Shown: positions 1 through 11,528 of the stretch, one piece after another
Layout of the letters: every line of letters begins with the position of its first letter
Numbering within the stretch: the stretch's first letter is position 1
Source of the DNA: Allium sativum
Taxonomy: Eukaryota; Streptophyta; Magnoliopsida; Asparagales; Amaryllidaceae
Length of the DNA stretch: 64,000 bases
Assembly: GCA_030737875.1 (NCBI GenBank)
Contig: CM060915.1
Coordinates: forward strand, 357,117,863 to 357,181,862
Direction of reading: 5' to 3'
Program-made: the position numbers and the translations under genes
Notes under the pieces: generated by a model
Seen by the model: the letters and a program-made list of their open reading frames with translations, nothing else
Told to the model about the DNA's origin: nothing
Databases searched by the model: none

Positions 1-129
1 GGATTTTGAATAAAGGTTTATAAAAGAAAAGTAAATAAATAAATATTTTATTTATTTAAGACTTCGATTTGTTCTGATGTTAATCAGATCTACAATTATG
101 AGCATAAGAAATGAGATGAATGGTTAAAC

Positions 130-313
130 TTTAATAAGTGTTTTGTAAACAGCGATTTTAGCGCTGTTGTTATAATATATGTTTTGTAAATCTAATATAG
201 CGATTATAGCGTTTTGCTATAGTAAATGGATTGTAAACCTAAACAGCAATTATAGCGCTGTTGTTTTGTAAATCTAAATAGTAAATATAATGCTATTGTT
301 ATAACATATGTGT
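130..313. repeat. Degenerate short tandem repeat
   Basis: About four imperfect copies of a 40-50 bp unit, each with a TTTGTAAA start followed by a core like AGCGATTATAGCGCTGTTGT. The copies differ by indels. It lies in decayed retrotransposon sequence at the window's left edge. No coding potential was seen. Confidence 0.5.
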
Positions 314-559
314 TATAAATTTCTTTGTTAAAACTAATGGATTTCCGAATTTAAAAGATGATTTGAAAGAAGATTTAAGTGGGTAATCGAATATAGTTAT
401 TCGAGATAGAATCAGCCAAACATAATTATTCGGCTAAGTTGCCATTTTGTACGACTGCTAGCGTAATTCGCAGGGCTGCAGATAGCCTACGGCGGTCGGA
501 TGTTTCCTGAGGGAATCAGGTGTAACCATTGTGATCGCTGTGATCTAGAGTCAAGCGAA

Positions 560-2276
560 TGGAGTTAAGACGAATGTTAATTAATCAATTAGAGTTATTC
601 AGATATCATATTTTTGGAATATTAAAAGAATTGGAAGTTTCAATTTAACAAAAAAGAAATTAGATTGTCAAAGGCCAAGCGATGCTAAATACTGAACCAG
701 TGAACTTATTGGAGTGTCATGTTTGAAACACTGTATATTTTGATAGTTAAAACACCGACTATCAAATCTGACCAATACGAGTGTTGGTATGGGAAGACCG
801 GGATCGAATTTATATTCGAAAACCATTCCGACCAACAAATACGTGAAGATATCAGAAGATGGTCGAGATGGAGCATTGAAGACTGTGGATCTTCATAAAC
901 GGAAGAACCACTAATATTCTCTGCCTGGCAAGCAGAGATGAGCTGTGATTCTGTCGTAGTTGGAATCTACGGGTTGCAAGGATTTCTCGCTACTGATCCA
1001 TGGGGTGATTCCTAGATGGATGCGGTAGGAGAGTGCCTTCGGTTCATCCTGTTCCTGGATGACGTATATGGACGGATGTCTGACAAAGTATTTCCGAAGA
1101 ATCACGTACGTTGATTTCTTCAAACGTACGATAGTTGTTGGCAGGGAATTGCCATTCTCTAGCTTTCAGCTGGAGTATTTTTGTGGATATCAATTAGTGA
1201 TATCTGATGGATTTGACGATGTGGCATTCAAAGTAAATGACGACCAGATGTCAAGAGTAAATTCTGGCCTCAAGCCTCATCAACCGGGAAATGACAAAAA
1301 TCGGGCAGGCAGCATGGCTATGTGGGTCGCTCCCATTAGGGTGTATGATCACCTATCTAGAGGAAATCCTATTTGCTTCTTTAATCTATGTTTCGATGCT
1401 GTCCCTTGTCGGGAGACGGTTGCTGATCCCAACCGTCGGTGATATACATTCGATACACTCAAGCGAAATGAGTGGTCGGTCATGTGAGGGCCGGGTTGCA
1501 AGAAGTTCTTGTTGAACCCAGTGTATTCGTCTCTAGAGATACACTATCGGAAGGTGGACCCATACCTTGTCGAGTTGGAATCCAATATCCAATAAGCGCC
1601 CGCGGTTTTTGATTGTATACTATATATGTGGAGCGTGAGATGCAAGCGTTCTACTAGATTGCTATTTACTTGTATTTAGACATTATTATAATATCAGACA
1701 AGATATTGTTTTTCAAAGATGGTTTGGGTTATCGTAAGGTAAAAACCGTCCGTGTTTATGTGTGGATTTGGTCTTACGATTATCTTTTTCTTTTGAAAAG
1801 ATTTTTGAACTCTAAAATCATGATTGGATGATTCACCCTTATTACTGTGCGAGTTTATCTCACTCTGGTTCACCAGACTGACCCGGTGTTTTGTAAATGC
1901 TCGGGTTAGACCGGGTTGTACAGGTTCAGGTTATCGACTGCTATGAAGAGACGAGCTGGAAGAGTCCAGACGTATGATATTATTATTCCGCTGTGTGTTA
2001 TATGAGGACAGATTAGAATCACTGTCCAGATGTGTACTCTGATATTGTAAGTATTTCAAAAGCTTTCAATAAAGGTTATTTCTGTATTATAATTTGTTCC
2101 GCTGCGATGTGAGACTGTGTTGTGGTGTTCTTCTTCTTCTTCTATTCTAATATTTCTTTCTTTCTTATCTCACCCTCTAACTTCTTTCTATAAATGATCT
2201 GGAATGTTCGATGTCTGAATGGTCAACATGATAGTTTGATGTTGATTTTCGGAGTCGAAAATCCCGGTTCGTTACA
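560..2276 (-). mobile_element. Decayed Gypsy-type LTR, copy A
   Basis: Read on the minus strand, the segment starts at 2276 with TGTAACGAACCGGGATTTTC, the kind of start seen in Tekay/Del-like Gypsy LTRs. It is clearly but imperfectly repeated at about 5090-6666. The best conserved block is 1261-1362 against 5641-5743. A second shared hallmark is a CGCAGCGGAA-like motif (minus strand, near 2100), also present in the LTR at 63259. The low-coordinate end was not resolved and may reach further left. No primer-binding site or polypurine tract was found beside it, so it may be a relic or a solo LTR. Short ORFs inside it, such as 1059-1442, are not considered genes. Confidence 0.6.
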
Positions 2277-2879
2277 GGAAATGGGCTGTGACGAGCTCGA
2301 TGATCTGCAGGAGACAATGAGGTGTACGATGGATTTATTCACGACGATTCATAGATGCGACCATATGGAATTTAAACAGGATATTCGACAAACTGAATTC
2401 ACGGTGAGTAAATCTCACTCACCTTTAGAATTATTTTTATTTCATTAAAAATAATTGTTTGTTGCTTGTGTGAATGTTTTTTTCTGGTTGTTTATATATA
2501 TTAGTTATTTAGGCTATATATATATATATATTGGGTTGATTGATTGGTTGGATTCCCGCAGTCTCATTAGCGGATGCCCGCAGTTTCATAGCGGATGATT
2601 ACCCTATACGCCCCACGTTATGATTAGTGGATGACCTTCTATACCGCGATATTCTGCCACGAAGCAGAATGGGTATTATTTATGTGCTAACATCTGTGGA
2701 TGCAGGAAAACAGGTTGGAGGAATCCAACTGGATTCCTCAAAAATATATTATCTGTTTGTTTGTTGGTTGTTTGATTTCATATATATTCATATATGATGT
2801 GTTAAAAATCAAATGAAGGAAAATTGGTTGATTTGATTGTTTAAAATATCACTGGGCCAAGTGTTAATTAAAATATCGT
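2277..2879. other. Non-coding spacer between LTR relics
   Basis: AT-rich sequence between the two LTR-like copies. It includes a short TA run near 2515-2530 and a small direct repeat near 2560-2640 built around GCAG-TCTCAT-AGCGGATG. No coding sequence, RNA gene or primer-binding site was recognised. Confidence 0.4.
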
Positions 2880-4080
2880 GAAAAGATATTTGAGATTTAA
2901 AAAGGGAAAATTCTATTTTTAAATAGAATTTGAATTTTAAATGGAAATAAAATATAAACTTGTTTTTGAAAAATAAAACAAGTAGTTTCTTTTTAAACGG
3001 AGTTTATAAATCGTTCTTTTATAACGAAGTTATAAGAATTATCATTTGATAATTCAGAAATAGAAATACAAGTGTGAAATTGGAATTTGAAATGAAATTT
3101 CAAAATAGGATGTGAAAAGAAATTTTTAAATATATAACTCAAATGAAATTTGAGTATAACATTTGAATTTTTAAAGGAGTTTAAATATTTGAATTTTAAA
3201 AGGGGATTGAATATTAGAAGTTCAAATAGAATTTGAATGGACGAAATTAGAATGGAAAATAGAATTTGAATTCAAGGAATTAAAATAAAATTTGAATTCA
3301 AAGGAATTCGAATAAAGAAATTCAAATAGAGATTTGAATGTAGAATTTCAAAATAGAATTTGAAATATAGAATTTCAAAGAAGAATTGAATAGAATTTGA
3401 AATATAGTATTTCAAAGAAGAATTCAAATGTGAAATTTGAATAGAGATTTGAATGGAATTTAAATATGAAATTTGAATAGAGATTTGAAATAGAAATTCA
3501 AGTGTTGAATTTGAACATGGAATTGAATATAGAAATTCAAGTAGAAATTTGAATATAAGATTTCAAAATAGAATTTGAAATAAACTTTGGAAATAGGATT
3601 TCAAAATAGGAAATCCAAATAGTTTTGAAATAGAATTTGAATTCAAAGGAATTCAAATGGGATTGGAATAAAGGAAATTCAAAAATGGAATTTCAAATAA
3701 AAGAAAATGTAAATTGAAATATTGGGAATTTCAAATAAGAGAAATTGGAATTTGAAAACATTTAGATAGAATGGAGTTTGAATATTTGAATTTCAAATAG
3801 AATTAAAATGGAGTTGGGATATTCGAGAATTCAAATAGACTTTAAATATAGGCATTGCAAACGGATTTGAAAATGGAGTTTAAATCCCGAATTGGAATCC
3901 AAGAGATACAAAATAGAATTTGAATCCAAAGAGATATAAATATTGAATTTGAATTCAAGAGAAAATTAAATATGGCATTTGAATTCAAAGTGGAGTTTAA
4001 TATGGGGTTTGGAATGAAAATAGATTTGAATATAGAATTCAAATGGAATTTAAATTATGGATTTGAATATATGATATAGA
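2880..4080. repeat. 1.2-kb degenerate GAATTTGAAATA-like repeat tract
   Basis: A long stretch built almost wholly from variants of AATTTGAA, AATTCAAA and GAAATAGA, alternating so that both GAATTT and AAATTC occur again and again. Units are roughly 10-25 bp and strongly diverged, so it reads as an old expanded satellite-like tract between two LTR-like copies. ORFs such as 3842-4042 (minus) are translations of this simple sequence and are not proteins. Confidence 0.7.
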
Positions 4081-5089
4081 TATATCAGAAAGGGAGTTGA
4101 ATTTTATTTAAACAAAGTTTATATATATATATATATAATTAAACCAAACGGGCCACAGCGCTGCAGTTCGTAAATTGGCGTTTCGAACTTCAATTGAATA
4201 TACAGAACTCAATTTAAGTCGAAATTCTTTGGAACAAGAAACATCAGGACCGATTTGATAATAGTTTTCTAATGAAGGAGAAAAATCTGGATTTCGTCGT
4301 ATATATTTTGAGTTATATCAAAATCAAATTTTCAGAAAAGCAGCGCCAGAATTGTTTTAAAACCATAATGGTTTATTTAATGTTATAAAAGGATTTTAAG
4401 GGGAAAAAATCCGAATTGTCTATTTAGAAAATTTCAGAGTTGAGTTGTAAAATATATGCGAATTCAAGTTGTGTAAATGAATATGATTTTTGAAACAGAA
4501 ACCAGATTTTGATTAACTAAATTGAATAGAAATTAGTTAATGAGATTTCGAAGGGATATTGGGGTTTGAATAAGTAAATCCGATTTGGAAATTTATATCC
4601 GAAATCAAAAAGGAAAATAGAATTGAAATTGAAATTCAATTTGGTTATGAACGAGTTAAATATTTTGTTTGAACATGTTATGTTCAACAAGGAAGTGAAA
4701 TAGGCAAAATGACTTATTAAAGAATAAATGGGCGAAACTGAATTCAAACGATTAGATGGTGTTGAATTGAATTGAAAACAGGTGAACATGTGTAAGCAGG
4801 TATGGAATGAAGTATATGAAGAATTTTAATTTGTGTGCCCAACAAAAAGGTACATGTTTAATTCATATATGAGGTTTTATGCGCCGTATCGGCAAGCCGC
4901 TTGGCTTTTCCTTTTTCTTTTTGAGATTAGAAGGACCGGGAAAGCTATTTGAAATTTCCCGATGCTCCCGATACAGGGGAGGTTATGGCGAAATTTTCCG
5001 GAAATTTAAGGAGTTAGAATATTTTTAAGAAATTTGACAATTAGAAATCTATATATCGATATATATAGAATTCGATAAGGAAACGAAAT
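4081..5089. other. Non-coding internal or LTR-flanking sequence
   Basis: AT-rich sequence joining the repeat tract to LTR copy B. It has a TA run at about 4121-4138. The ORF at 4517-4789 (minus) is low complexity (Asn, Phe, Ser, Leu) and has no recognisable domain. No gene was recognised. Confidence 0.4.
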
Positions 5090-6666
5090 CAAAAATAGCG
5101 TAAAGGGCCAAGATTGATTATTGAAAATATTTGGTTAACAAATATTGATAAGGAAATGGAAAAGTGATTTAATTAATGAAATATTAATTAAAGGGCCCAG
5201 TGATTTGTTTGATATGTTTGGATGAACACTTGTTTTCATTCGATAGTTAAATCACAGACTATCGAAGTTTTTGACCATCGTTGTCAATATGGAGAGACCG
5301 GTTGGATTATTATCCGAAGAACCACTCCGTATCGGCATAAGCGTTGCGAACCAAGTATGCTGAATATATTGAAGACGGAGTAAAGTGCAAGGGCTTTTCT
5401 ATTTATAGAAATAGTGCCTTCGGTTTCGTTCAATCCCGGAACGAACGTAAATGGACGAATGTCTGACAGAGTATTTCCAATGATCAAATGGGTTGGTCTG
5501 TATGAATATATATGGTTGCAACAGATTTATTCCCTTAGCATAATATCCAGAATATTTGTGCAAACTCAACTAGTGATTAACGGATCTGACAATGTGGCAT
5601 TCAAAGTGATTGTGCTATCAAATGAATGGTAAGTATTCGTAGCCTCAGGCCTCAACAACCGGGAAAGGACAAAAATCGGGCAGGCAGCATGGCTATGTGG
5701 GTCGCACCCATTAGGGTGTATAATCACCTATCTAGAGAAATTCCTTTTGTTTCTTAATCTATCGATTCTGCCCATTCGGGAAACGGTGGTTTGAGTCCAA
5801 CCGTTGGTGGTATACATTCGATACACTCAAGCGAAATGAGTGGTCGGTCATGTGTGGGCCGGGTTGCAAGACGTTCTTGTTGAACCCAGGTGTATTTGCC
5901 TCTAGAGATACATCATCGGAAGGTGGTTCCATACCTTGTCATAGTTGGAATCCAATCTCCAATAAGCGCCATGCGGGTTTTGATTTTATACTATATATGT
6001 GGAGCGTGAGATGCAAGCGTTCTGCTATTTGGTTATTTATTTGATGTAGACATTATTATAATATCACTGGATTTGATATCAAAGTGTTTTGGGTTATAGT
6101 AAGGTAAAAACCGTCCATGTTTATGTGTGGGCTGGTCTTACTATTATCTTTTCTTTTGAAAGGATTTTTAAAGTTAAACAAGTGGTTGGAGTTTACTCAC
6201 ACCAGTCCCATGACTGACCCAGAGTTTATTTTGTTTGTTTTTCCTAAACTCTTGGGTGCCCAAATTTGTACGGGCAGTCAAGTAGTCGGGATTTCACAGA
6301 TTCAATTTGAGGAGCTGGAAGCAGGAGGCTTCACCGGTTAGCTATAGGCTATCATATATTCCGCTGTGGACTTTGTTTGTATCTGGAAACAGGTGTTTAT
6401 AACTGTTCCAGAAATGATTGTTGTGCTCTGATAATGGTATGTATATACATTAACCGATTTGTATTTCAAAAAGTTATGTTATATAATATATTTTATCCGT
6501 TCCGCTGTGAGTTGTGATCTTCGTTTTCTTCTATTCTAATATTTCTATCTTTCTAATTCTCACCCTCTAACTTCTTTCTAATAATGGTTCGTATTTCTGT
6601 GTTATTTGGGTTGGACGTGTAGTGTTATGAGTCAACTCAGATAGCACGGATTTGCGGGTCGTTTCA
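5090..6666 (-). mobile_element. Decayed Gypsy-type LTR, copy B
   Basis: Diverged partner of the copy at 560-2276. On the minus strand it starts at 6666 with TGAAACGACCCGCAAATC, a decayed version of the TGTAACGACCC LTR start. It shares the GGAAaGGACAAAAATCGGGC block (5641-5743) and a CAGCGGAA motif near 6505. The low-coordinate boundary is not resolved. Together with copy A and the tract between them, it could be the remains of one element, but no primer-binding site, polypurine tract or pol fragment supports that. Confidence 0.6.
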
Positions 6667-6856
6667 GTCAGCACCACATCAATTACACTCCACATTCTCC
6701 TGAAGACTCGGAGCGGCTATACTCTACTATCCCACGATTTTAATGTGTTGAATTAATATTCATTAATACTCCACTTAGTTTTAATCCCCAAAATCATTAT
6801 CTAATGCTTATTCAATTTTCAGAAATTAATCCTATCTTTAACTAGGTTAAAGAACA

Positions 6857-6861
6857 AATGT
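6857..6861. repeat. Left target-site duplication AATGT
   Basis: The five bases AATGT directly before the left LTR recur directly after the right LTR (17738-17742). This shows that the element between them is a complete insertion with true ends. Confidence 0.9.
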
Positions 6862-9800
6862 TGTTGTTGCGCATAGCAACATGATTTTTGTTTGATGATA
6901 ACAAACATATATTATTATATAAATGTGTTTGTAATTGTACTATTATATGTTTCATATACAGAAATAAATATTTATTTAATAGAATGTTATTGCACAGAAT
7001 TGAGTATTCAAACAATGTTTTATTAAATGAATATTTTATTTCAACAACTAAGACAGTACAAACTTCTGACTCCAACTATTTTACAACTCAATGATATAAA
7101 ACACTGATATTTCACATATACAGTTACTCCTCATTACAACACTCAGAATCACTCAGTGACATACACAGTTTCATTTACACAGACTCGTACATTTACACAG
7201 ATTGATAAATACACACTGATTCTGAGTCTTCACATATACACTGAGTATCTATTGTCTTCAGCTTCTGTTTATATTGGTCCAGCTCCAGCTTGCATCCTGT
7301 TCTCCTGTTTACCTGCATAATAAAATTCTAGAGCAGTAATCTGTATATAAACAATTTTTATTTGCAAAAATAAATTTGTTTATTTATTATTTATTTGCCT
7401 CAGGTATTCGGGTTATTCGTCATCATTTTTTGATTGCGTGCAGTATCTGTTTTTATCAGTTTTTCACAGGGACGACGAATCACAGGAGCATGCATATGTA
7501 CACGTGTACAGGTACGCGTGTACACTGCCTTAGCATCCTAGAAACGTATATGGGACAGTGTGAGCATCTGAGGAGCAGCCACATGGACCGACTCGACTCA
7601 GTGCTATATAGTGCGCACTCGATCTCTGGTCAACACTCAATCAGAATAGGTCAACGCTGAGTCAACGCACAAACTGATTGGGTCAACTCAGTACAAATGC
7701 ATAAGTGACATCGCAGTTTAGACCGAGCATGCATGAACAAAGCAGTATTGGGTCGAGATAGTTCAGTTCAAATGTATTGTGGAGAATCAACTTAGAAAAT
7801 GGCACAAGTGAACATGAAATTACAAGCATATCGGTTGGAACAAATCAACATAGCTCAGGCGCAACTCTGATTCAAGTCTAAGTGCAAATGTTATTGTGTC
7901 AAAGAACTGGTCAAAGAAAAATAAATAAATATAATACAACCATTTCAAGCACAGTTTTCAAGTCAGGTCAAATCAGTGTTAAGCAACAATTCAAGTAAGC
8001 AAGTCAAGTCCAGATATTAAACCAAACATGCACATGGAGTGACAACACTAGTTCAGGTCATATGTGCATGAGTCAAACAGACTTCAAGTGCAAACAGGTT
8101 AAAATTGACGAGTGACAAAGCATCAGCAAAAGGTATGTCAAGCCGTGATCTAAACAAACAAAGATGCATGCATTGTTTTACGTGGTTCAGCCAAGTCAAG
8201 CATATACGAAACATGGTGCAGTTCAAGCCAACGAGGTCAATGCAATTCAATGATCAAGTGCAGAATATATTCACATAAAATTCAATGGGAATTCAAGCAT
8301 GACAGTGCAGTGCTTTTCAAGAGCCGAGAACAAGCTCAGATTTAAGTGACAAAGCCCATGATCAAAACTTCATGGAGAATGGTGGCAACATGGTGACTCA
8401 ATTCATGGCAATATACAAGTGATTAAATTTCAAGTCAATGGACATATGGTGCATTCAGTAGCAAGGTGACAACACGATGCAGCCAGCATGTGAACAGAAA
8501 TGCTCAAGAAGTCGATCAGTTTTTTTTAATGATCACAAGGCAATCAAGCCGTCTGCAAATAAAGGTTATTCAATCCAATTATGGCAAGCTAGAAGACAAG
8601 GAATCAATTTATGGCAAGAATATATTCATGGCATTCACGGCATTATCACAAGTTGCAAAGCAAATTTTTAAAGGCAGTTGTCAATAAATTCAGAAACAAA
8701 TCTGAATCTAAATCAAGCTTTTGAATTGCATCACAGAGTAATTGATACATGTATATGGCTGTTTAATCAGCTATAAAAGTGCAGAAAAGTTTTTTTTAAG
8801 GCCAAAGATTCATCAGGCCGAAATCAGCACACAAGTATTTGGCCACAAATTGAATGTATATAATGAAGTATTGATTTGCAGAAAATCTTTTAAGTGCTGG
8901 ATTTAACACTGCAAGATTTTATGGCACAAAGTGTTTAATTTTAAGAAATCCAGTATGGGCATATGATGGGCAAGAAATCTTTCAAAATCAAGTTTTTAAT
9001 CAGGGCAAGATATCACCAAATCTGGCCAAAATCATTTCACAATTGGGCAAGTAATCAATTTACAGATAAGATCGAAATCTACTCAGCAAATCAGACAACT
9101 AATTCACGCGCAATCAAGGCAAGAAACCGATTCAAATCAAGGCCCAAATCAATCAAGTGAATTATCTCAATTCAAGGCCGAAAGCAATAAAATCAAGGAA
9201 ACAAAATCACAGAGAATCAGGGCACGATTTTGGGTAAATTTCAACAATCAAAATCAGATTTTTATAGGATTGAAATCCTATAAATTAACCCATTCATCAT
9301 AGGCATCATCATCCAAGTCGAGAAAAGCAAAAATCGAAAAAGGGAAAACAGCATACCAATCGATCTCGACATTAGAGGTAGCCCAGAGTCACTCCGAAGT
9401 CAAGAGCATCAAAGAACAGATTTTTCAACTAGCAATTCAAAGACGGCACCTCAATTTGTGAAGACAATTAAACCCTAGAGCCGCCGTCGCCATTATCAGA
9501 GAAGAAGGAAATAACGTTTACAAAATGAAATGGAGATGGGACGGCTAAGTTTCCTTTGTTTATTTTAAACTAGGGGTTCTTTGTTTAGTTGTATTTGCAT
9601 TTTTCTTTTGTATTTACAATTTACGGGGTTTCTAGTTTTTCCTGTAAAAAATTAGGTTAGCGGATTACGGTTTGTAATTCGAGTAAATCACCACCTAGGG
9701 TTTAGGTCGTGTCAGAATTTTGAGCGTAAGATTAGTTCAGTAGCAGGGGTTGCGAGTGTACGAAGCTTTGTAAGCGGTTAGCGATTGGTGTCGCGAGTTT

Positions 9801-10032
9801 AGAGAGTGTTTGTATGCGTGAGTCTGAATAATCTTAGTAGAAATCTTGGGAATGCAGCAGTAGGCAGGGTTTGCCGAAGCTGGGTAAAATTTGTGTGTGA
9901 TTTACTTTCTGCATTTATTTATTCCGCTGTGATTATAATTCTGTGTTGTGATTAATTTTATATATTCTGCGAAAAAAGTCTATCAACCCTATTCACCCCC
10001 CCCTCCCCTCTAGGGTTAATCTCGATCCAACA
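6862..10032 (+). repeat. 5' LTR (3171 bp)
   Basis: Starts TGTTGTTGCGCATAGCAAC and ends CGATCCAACA. Near the start lies TTTGATGATAACAAA, a run often seen near Sirevirus LTR starts. From about 7640 to 9200 the plus strand is strongly biased to TCAAGTCAA-, CAAGTGA- and ATCAAG-type words. A perfect 14-bp palindrome lies at 7497-7510. The C-rich run near 10003-10014 varies in length between the two LTRs. Small ORFs (7376-7660, 8466-8687 and others) are repeated in the other LTR and are not genes. Confidence 0.9.
7497..7510. promoter_or_regulatory. Perfect palindrome TGTACACGTGTACA in LTR
   Basis: A 14-bp perfect palindrome with a CACGTG (G-box) core, followed at once by a related half, GGTACGCGTGTACAC. 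The same site is intact in the other LTR at 15207-15220. CACGTG cores are bound by plant bHLH and bZIP factors, so a role in LTR promoter control is possible but is inferred only. Confidence 0.5.
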
Positions 10033-10034
10033 AG

Positions 10035-10046
10035 TGGTATCAGAGC
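10035..10046 (+). other. Primer-binding site (initiator tRNA-Met)
   Basis: TGGTATCAGAGC begins two bases after the left LTR end. It is the usual Copia primer site, complementary to the 3' end of initiator tRNA-Met. Confidence 0.9.
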
Positions 10047-10070
10047 AGGTTTTCCATTAACTCTAGAGAC

Positions 10071-11528
10071 ATGGATAATCCTAGTTGTCAGTTTAGTGAG
10101 AGTCAGTCCAGTTCATCTCCAACTATTTTCACTGGAACAGATTTTTTAAACTGGAAATCCAGAATGGAATTTTATCTAAAATCTGTTAATATTAAATGTT
10201 GGGATGTTATTATCAATGGGTACGATATGGTAGATAAAGTTTTTAATTCTCATACTACACATATTCTATATTCTTATCTTGATGATGATCAATACAGTCT
10301 GATCTCACATTGTTTAACTGCGCAGGAAATCTGGTTAGCTCTCAATACGAAGTATGGTCAAATTGACAACTGCAGCTCAAAACTCCAGATTGTCAACTCA
10401 GATTCAGAACTCTGTTTAATAGGATTTACAAATGAAAATTCAGAAGGATCAGATGATGGAGAATCAACAGATGCTGAAGTTGAAAATTTCTCATACGAAG
10501 ATTTGATTTATATGTGTGTTGATTTAACTAAATCTGTTGATAAACTCAAATCTAAAAACAAATCTCTGAAATCTAGGAATACTGAGTTGACCAGCAAAAT
10601 TGATGATTTGGAATCACAGCCTGAATATTTTAAAATTTCTTCAAATTCAGATTGCAAAAATTGTTTAAAATTGAAAACCAATCTTGTTCATCTCAATAAA
10701 AATATTCAAAAGTTTGAAAAGGAAATTCTGATCCTAAAAGAGAACAAGATTGAGTTATCCAATTTGAACAATCTTCTACAGAAGGAATTTGAAGTTTTTA
10801 AGACAAATATAAATTCCAAATTTGAGATTGCTGAAAATGAAAATTTGGTGAAAAGTGACTTGATTTTGAAAGAACTTGAAAATGAGATTGAAAAATCCAA
10901 GAATTTTGAGTTTGAAAAACAAAATCGATTTGAATTTGAAATCTCGGAATCTCAAGCCAAAATTAGAATGCTTGAAAATGAGAATTTGGTTTTGAAACAG
11001 ACTAATGGTGAACAGATGATCGCTATAAATAATTGCTCAAATTTATTAAAAGAAAATAGCGATCTAAAATCCAAAATTCAACGATTGGAATCAACATTGG
11101 ATAAATTTTCTAATGGGGAAAAATCGTTGAATATGCTGTTGCAAAACCAAAATTCTATTGGAAATAAACATGGTCTTGGTTTTGGAAAATCAGATGCTTT
11201 TGTAAATTCGAATTCAAATGATTTGAAAAATCCCTCAAACTACTTTGGTAAAAATCGTTTTGAAAATTTAAACTCTGAAAATTTCAAAGGATTTTTGAAT
11301 CATAATCAAAGTGAAAATTCGTTTGATAATAAACCATTTAAACAATCTTGGATCCCAAATAAAAGTAAAATGACTCCGACTAAATTCAAACAGTTTTGGG
11401 TCCCGAAGGGTACAAAGGTAAATTCAAATGGTTTGTTATATAAACAGGTTTGGGTACCAAAACGAACAAATACAACTGTGAGTGGTTTTACTGCTTTTGT
11501 TAGACCACTCAATCCTCTAAACAGTTAG
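10071..11528 (+). CDS. gag: Truncated gag-like protein of a Sirevirus-type element (485 aa)
   Basis: Starts at the first ATG after the primer site and runs uninterrupted for 485 codons. Residues about 17-90 form the Copia gag N-terminal region (a FTGTDFLNWKSRMEFYLKS stretch, then a VIINGY motif and a later EIWLALNTKYG). The usual middle of gag and the CCHC zinc knuckle are missing: the N-terminal part passes directly into an acidic linker (about 120-140) and a long coiled coil (about 145-355, heptad-like Leu, Ile, Lys and Glu). The C-terminal part has three spaced W-V/I-P-K/N motifs (WIPNKS, WVPKGT, WVPKRT), typical of the region between gag and protease in Sireviruses. The stop falls before any protease. 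The intact frame in a young element suggests the protein may be selected, perhaps for particle assembly. That is inference. Confidence 0.8.
   Translation: MDNPSCQFSESQSSSSPTIFTGTDFLNWKSRMEFYLKSVNIKCWDVIINGYDMVDKVFNSHTTHILYSYLDDDQYSLISHCLTAQEIWLALNTKYGQIDNCSSKLQIVNSDSELCLIGFTNENSEGSDDGESTDAEVENFSYEDLIYMCVDLTKSVDKLKSKNKSLKSRNTELTSKIDDLESQPEYFKISSNSDCKNCLKLKTNLVHLNKNIQKFEKEILILKENKIELSNLNNLLQKEFEVFKTNINSKFEIAENENLVKSDLILKELENEIEKSKNFEFEKQNRFEFEISESQAKIRMLENENLVLKQTNGEQMIAINNCSNLLKENSDLKSKIQRLESTLDKFSNGEKSLNMLLQNQNSIGNKHGLGFGKSDAFVNSNSNDLKNPSNYFGKNRFENLNSENFKGFLNHNQSENSFDNKPFKQSWIPNKSKMTPTKFKQFWVPKGTKVNSNGLLYKQVWVPKRTNTTVSGFTAFVRPLNPLNS

Noticed and set aside
1059..1442. 127-aa ORF as a gene
   Set aside because: It lies in an LTR relic that recurs at 5090-6666, where the frame is not conserved.
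560..6666. One complete Gypsy element with LTR copies A and B
   Set aside because: No primer site, polypurine tract, pol fragment or matching target duplication was found. The two copies are reported separately.
7376..7660. 94-aa ORF present twice (also 15086-15370)
   Set aside because: The duplication reflects the two LTRs of one element. No domain and no codon bias suggest a protein.
10071..11528. Host coiled-coil protein
   Set aside because: It starts right after a retrotransposon primer site and has a Copia gag start and WVPK motifs, so it belongs to the element.
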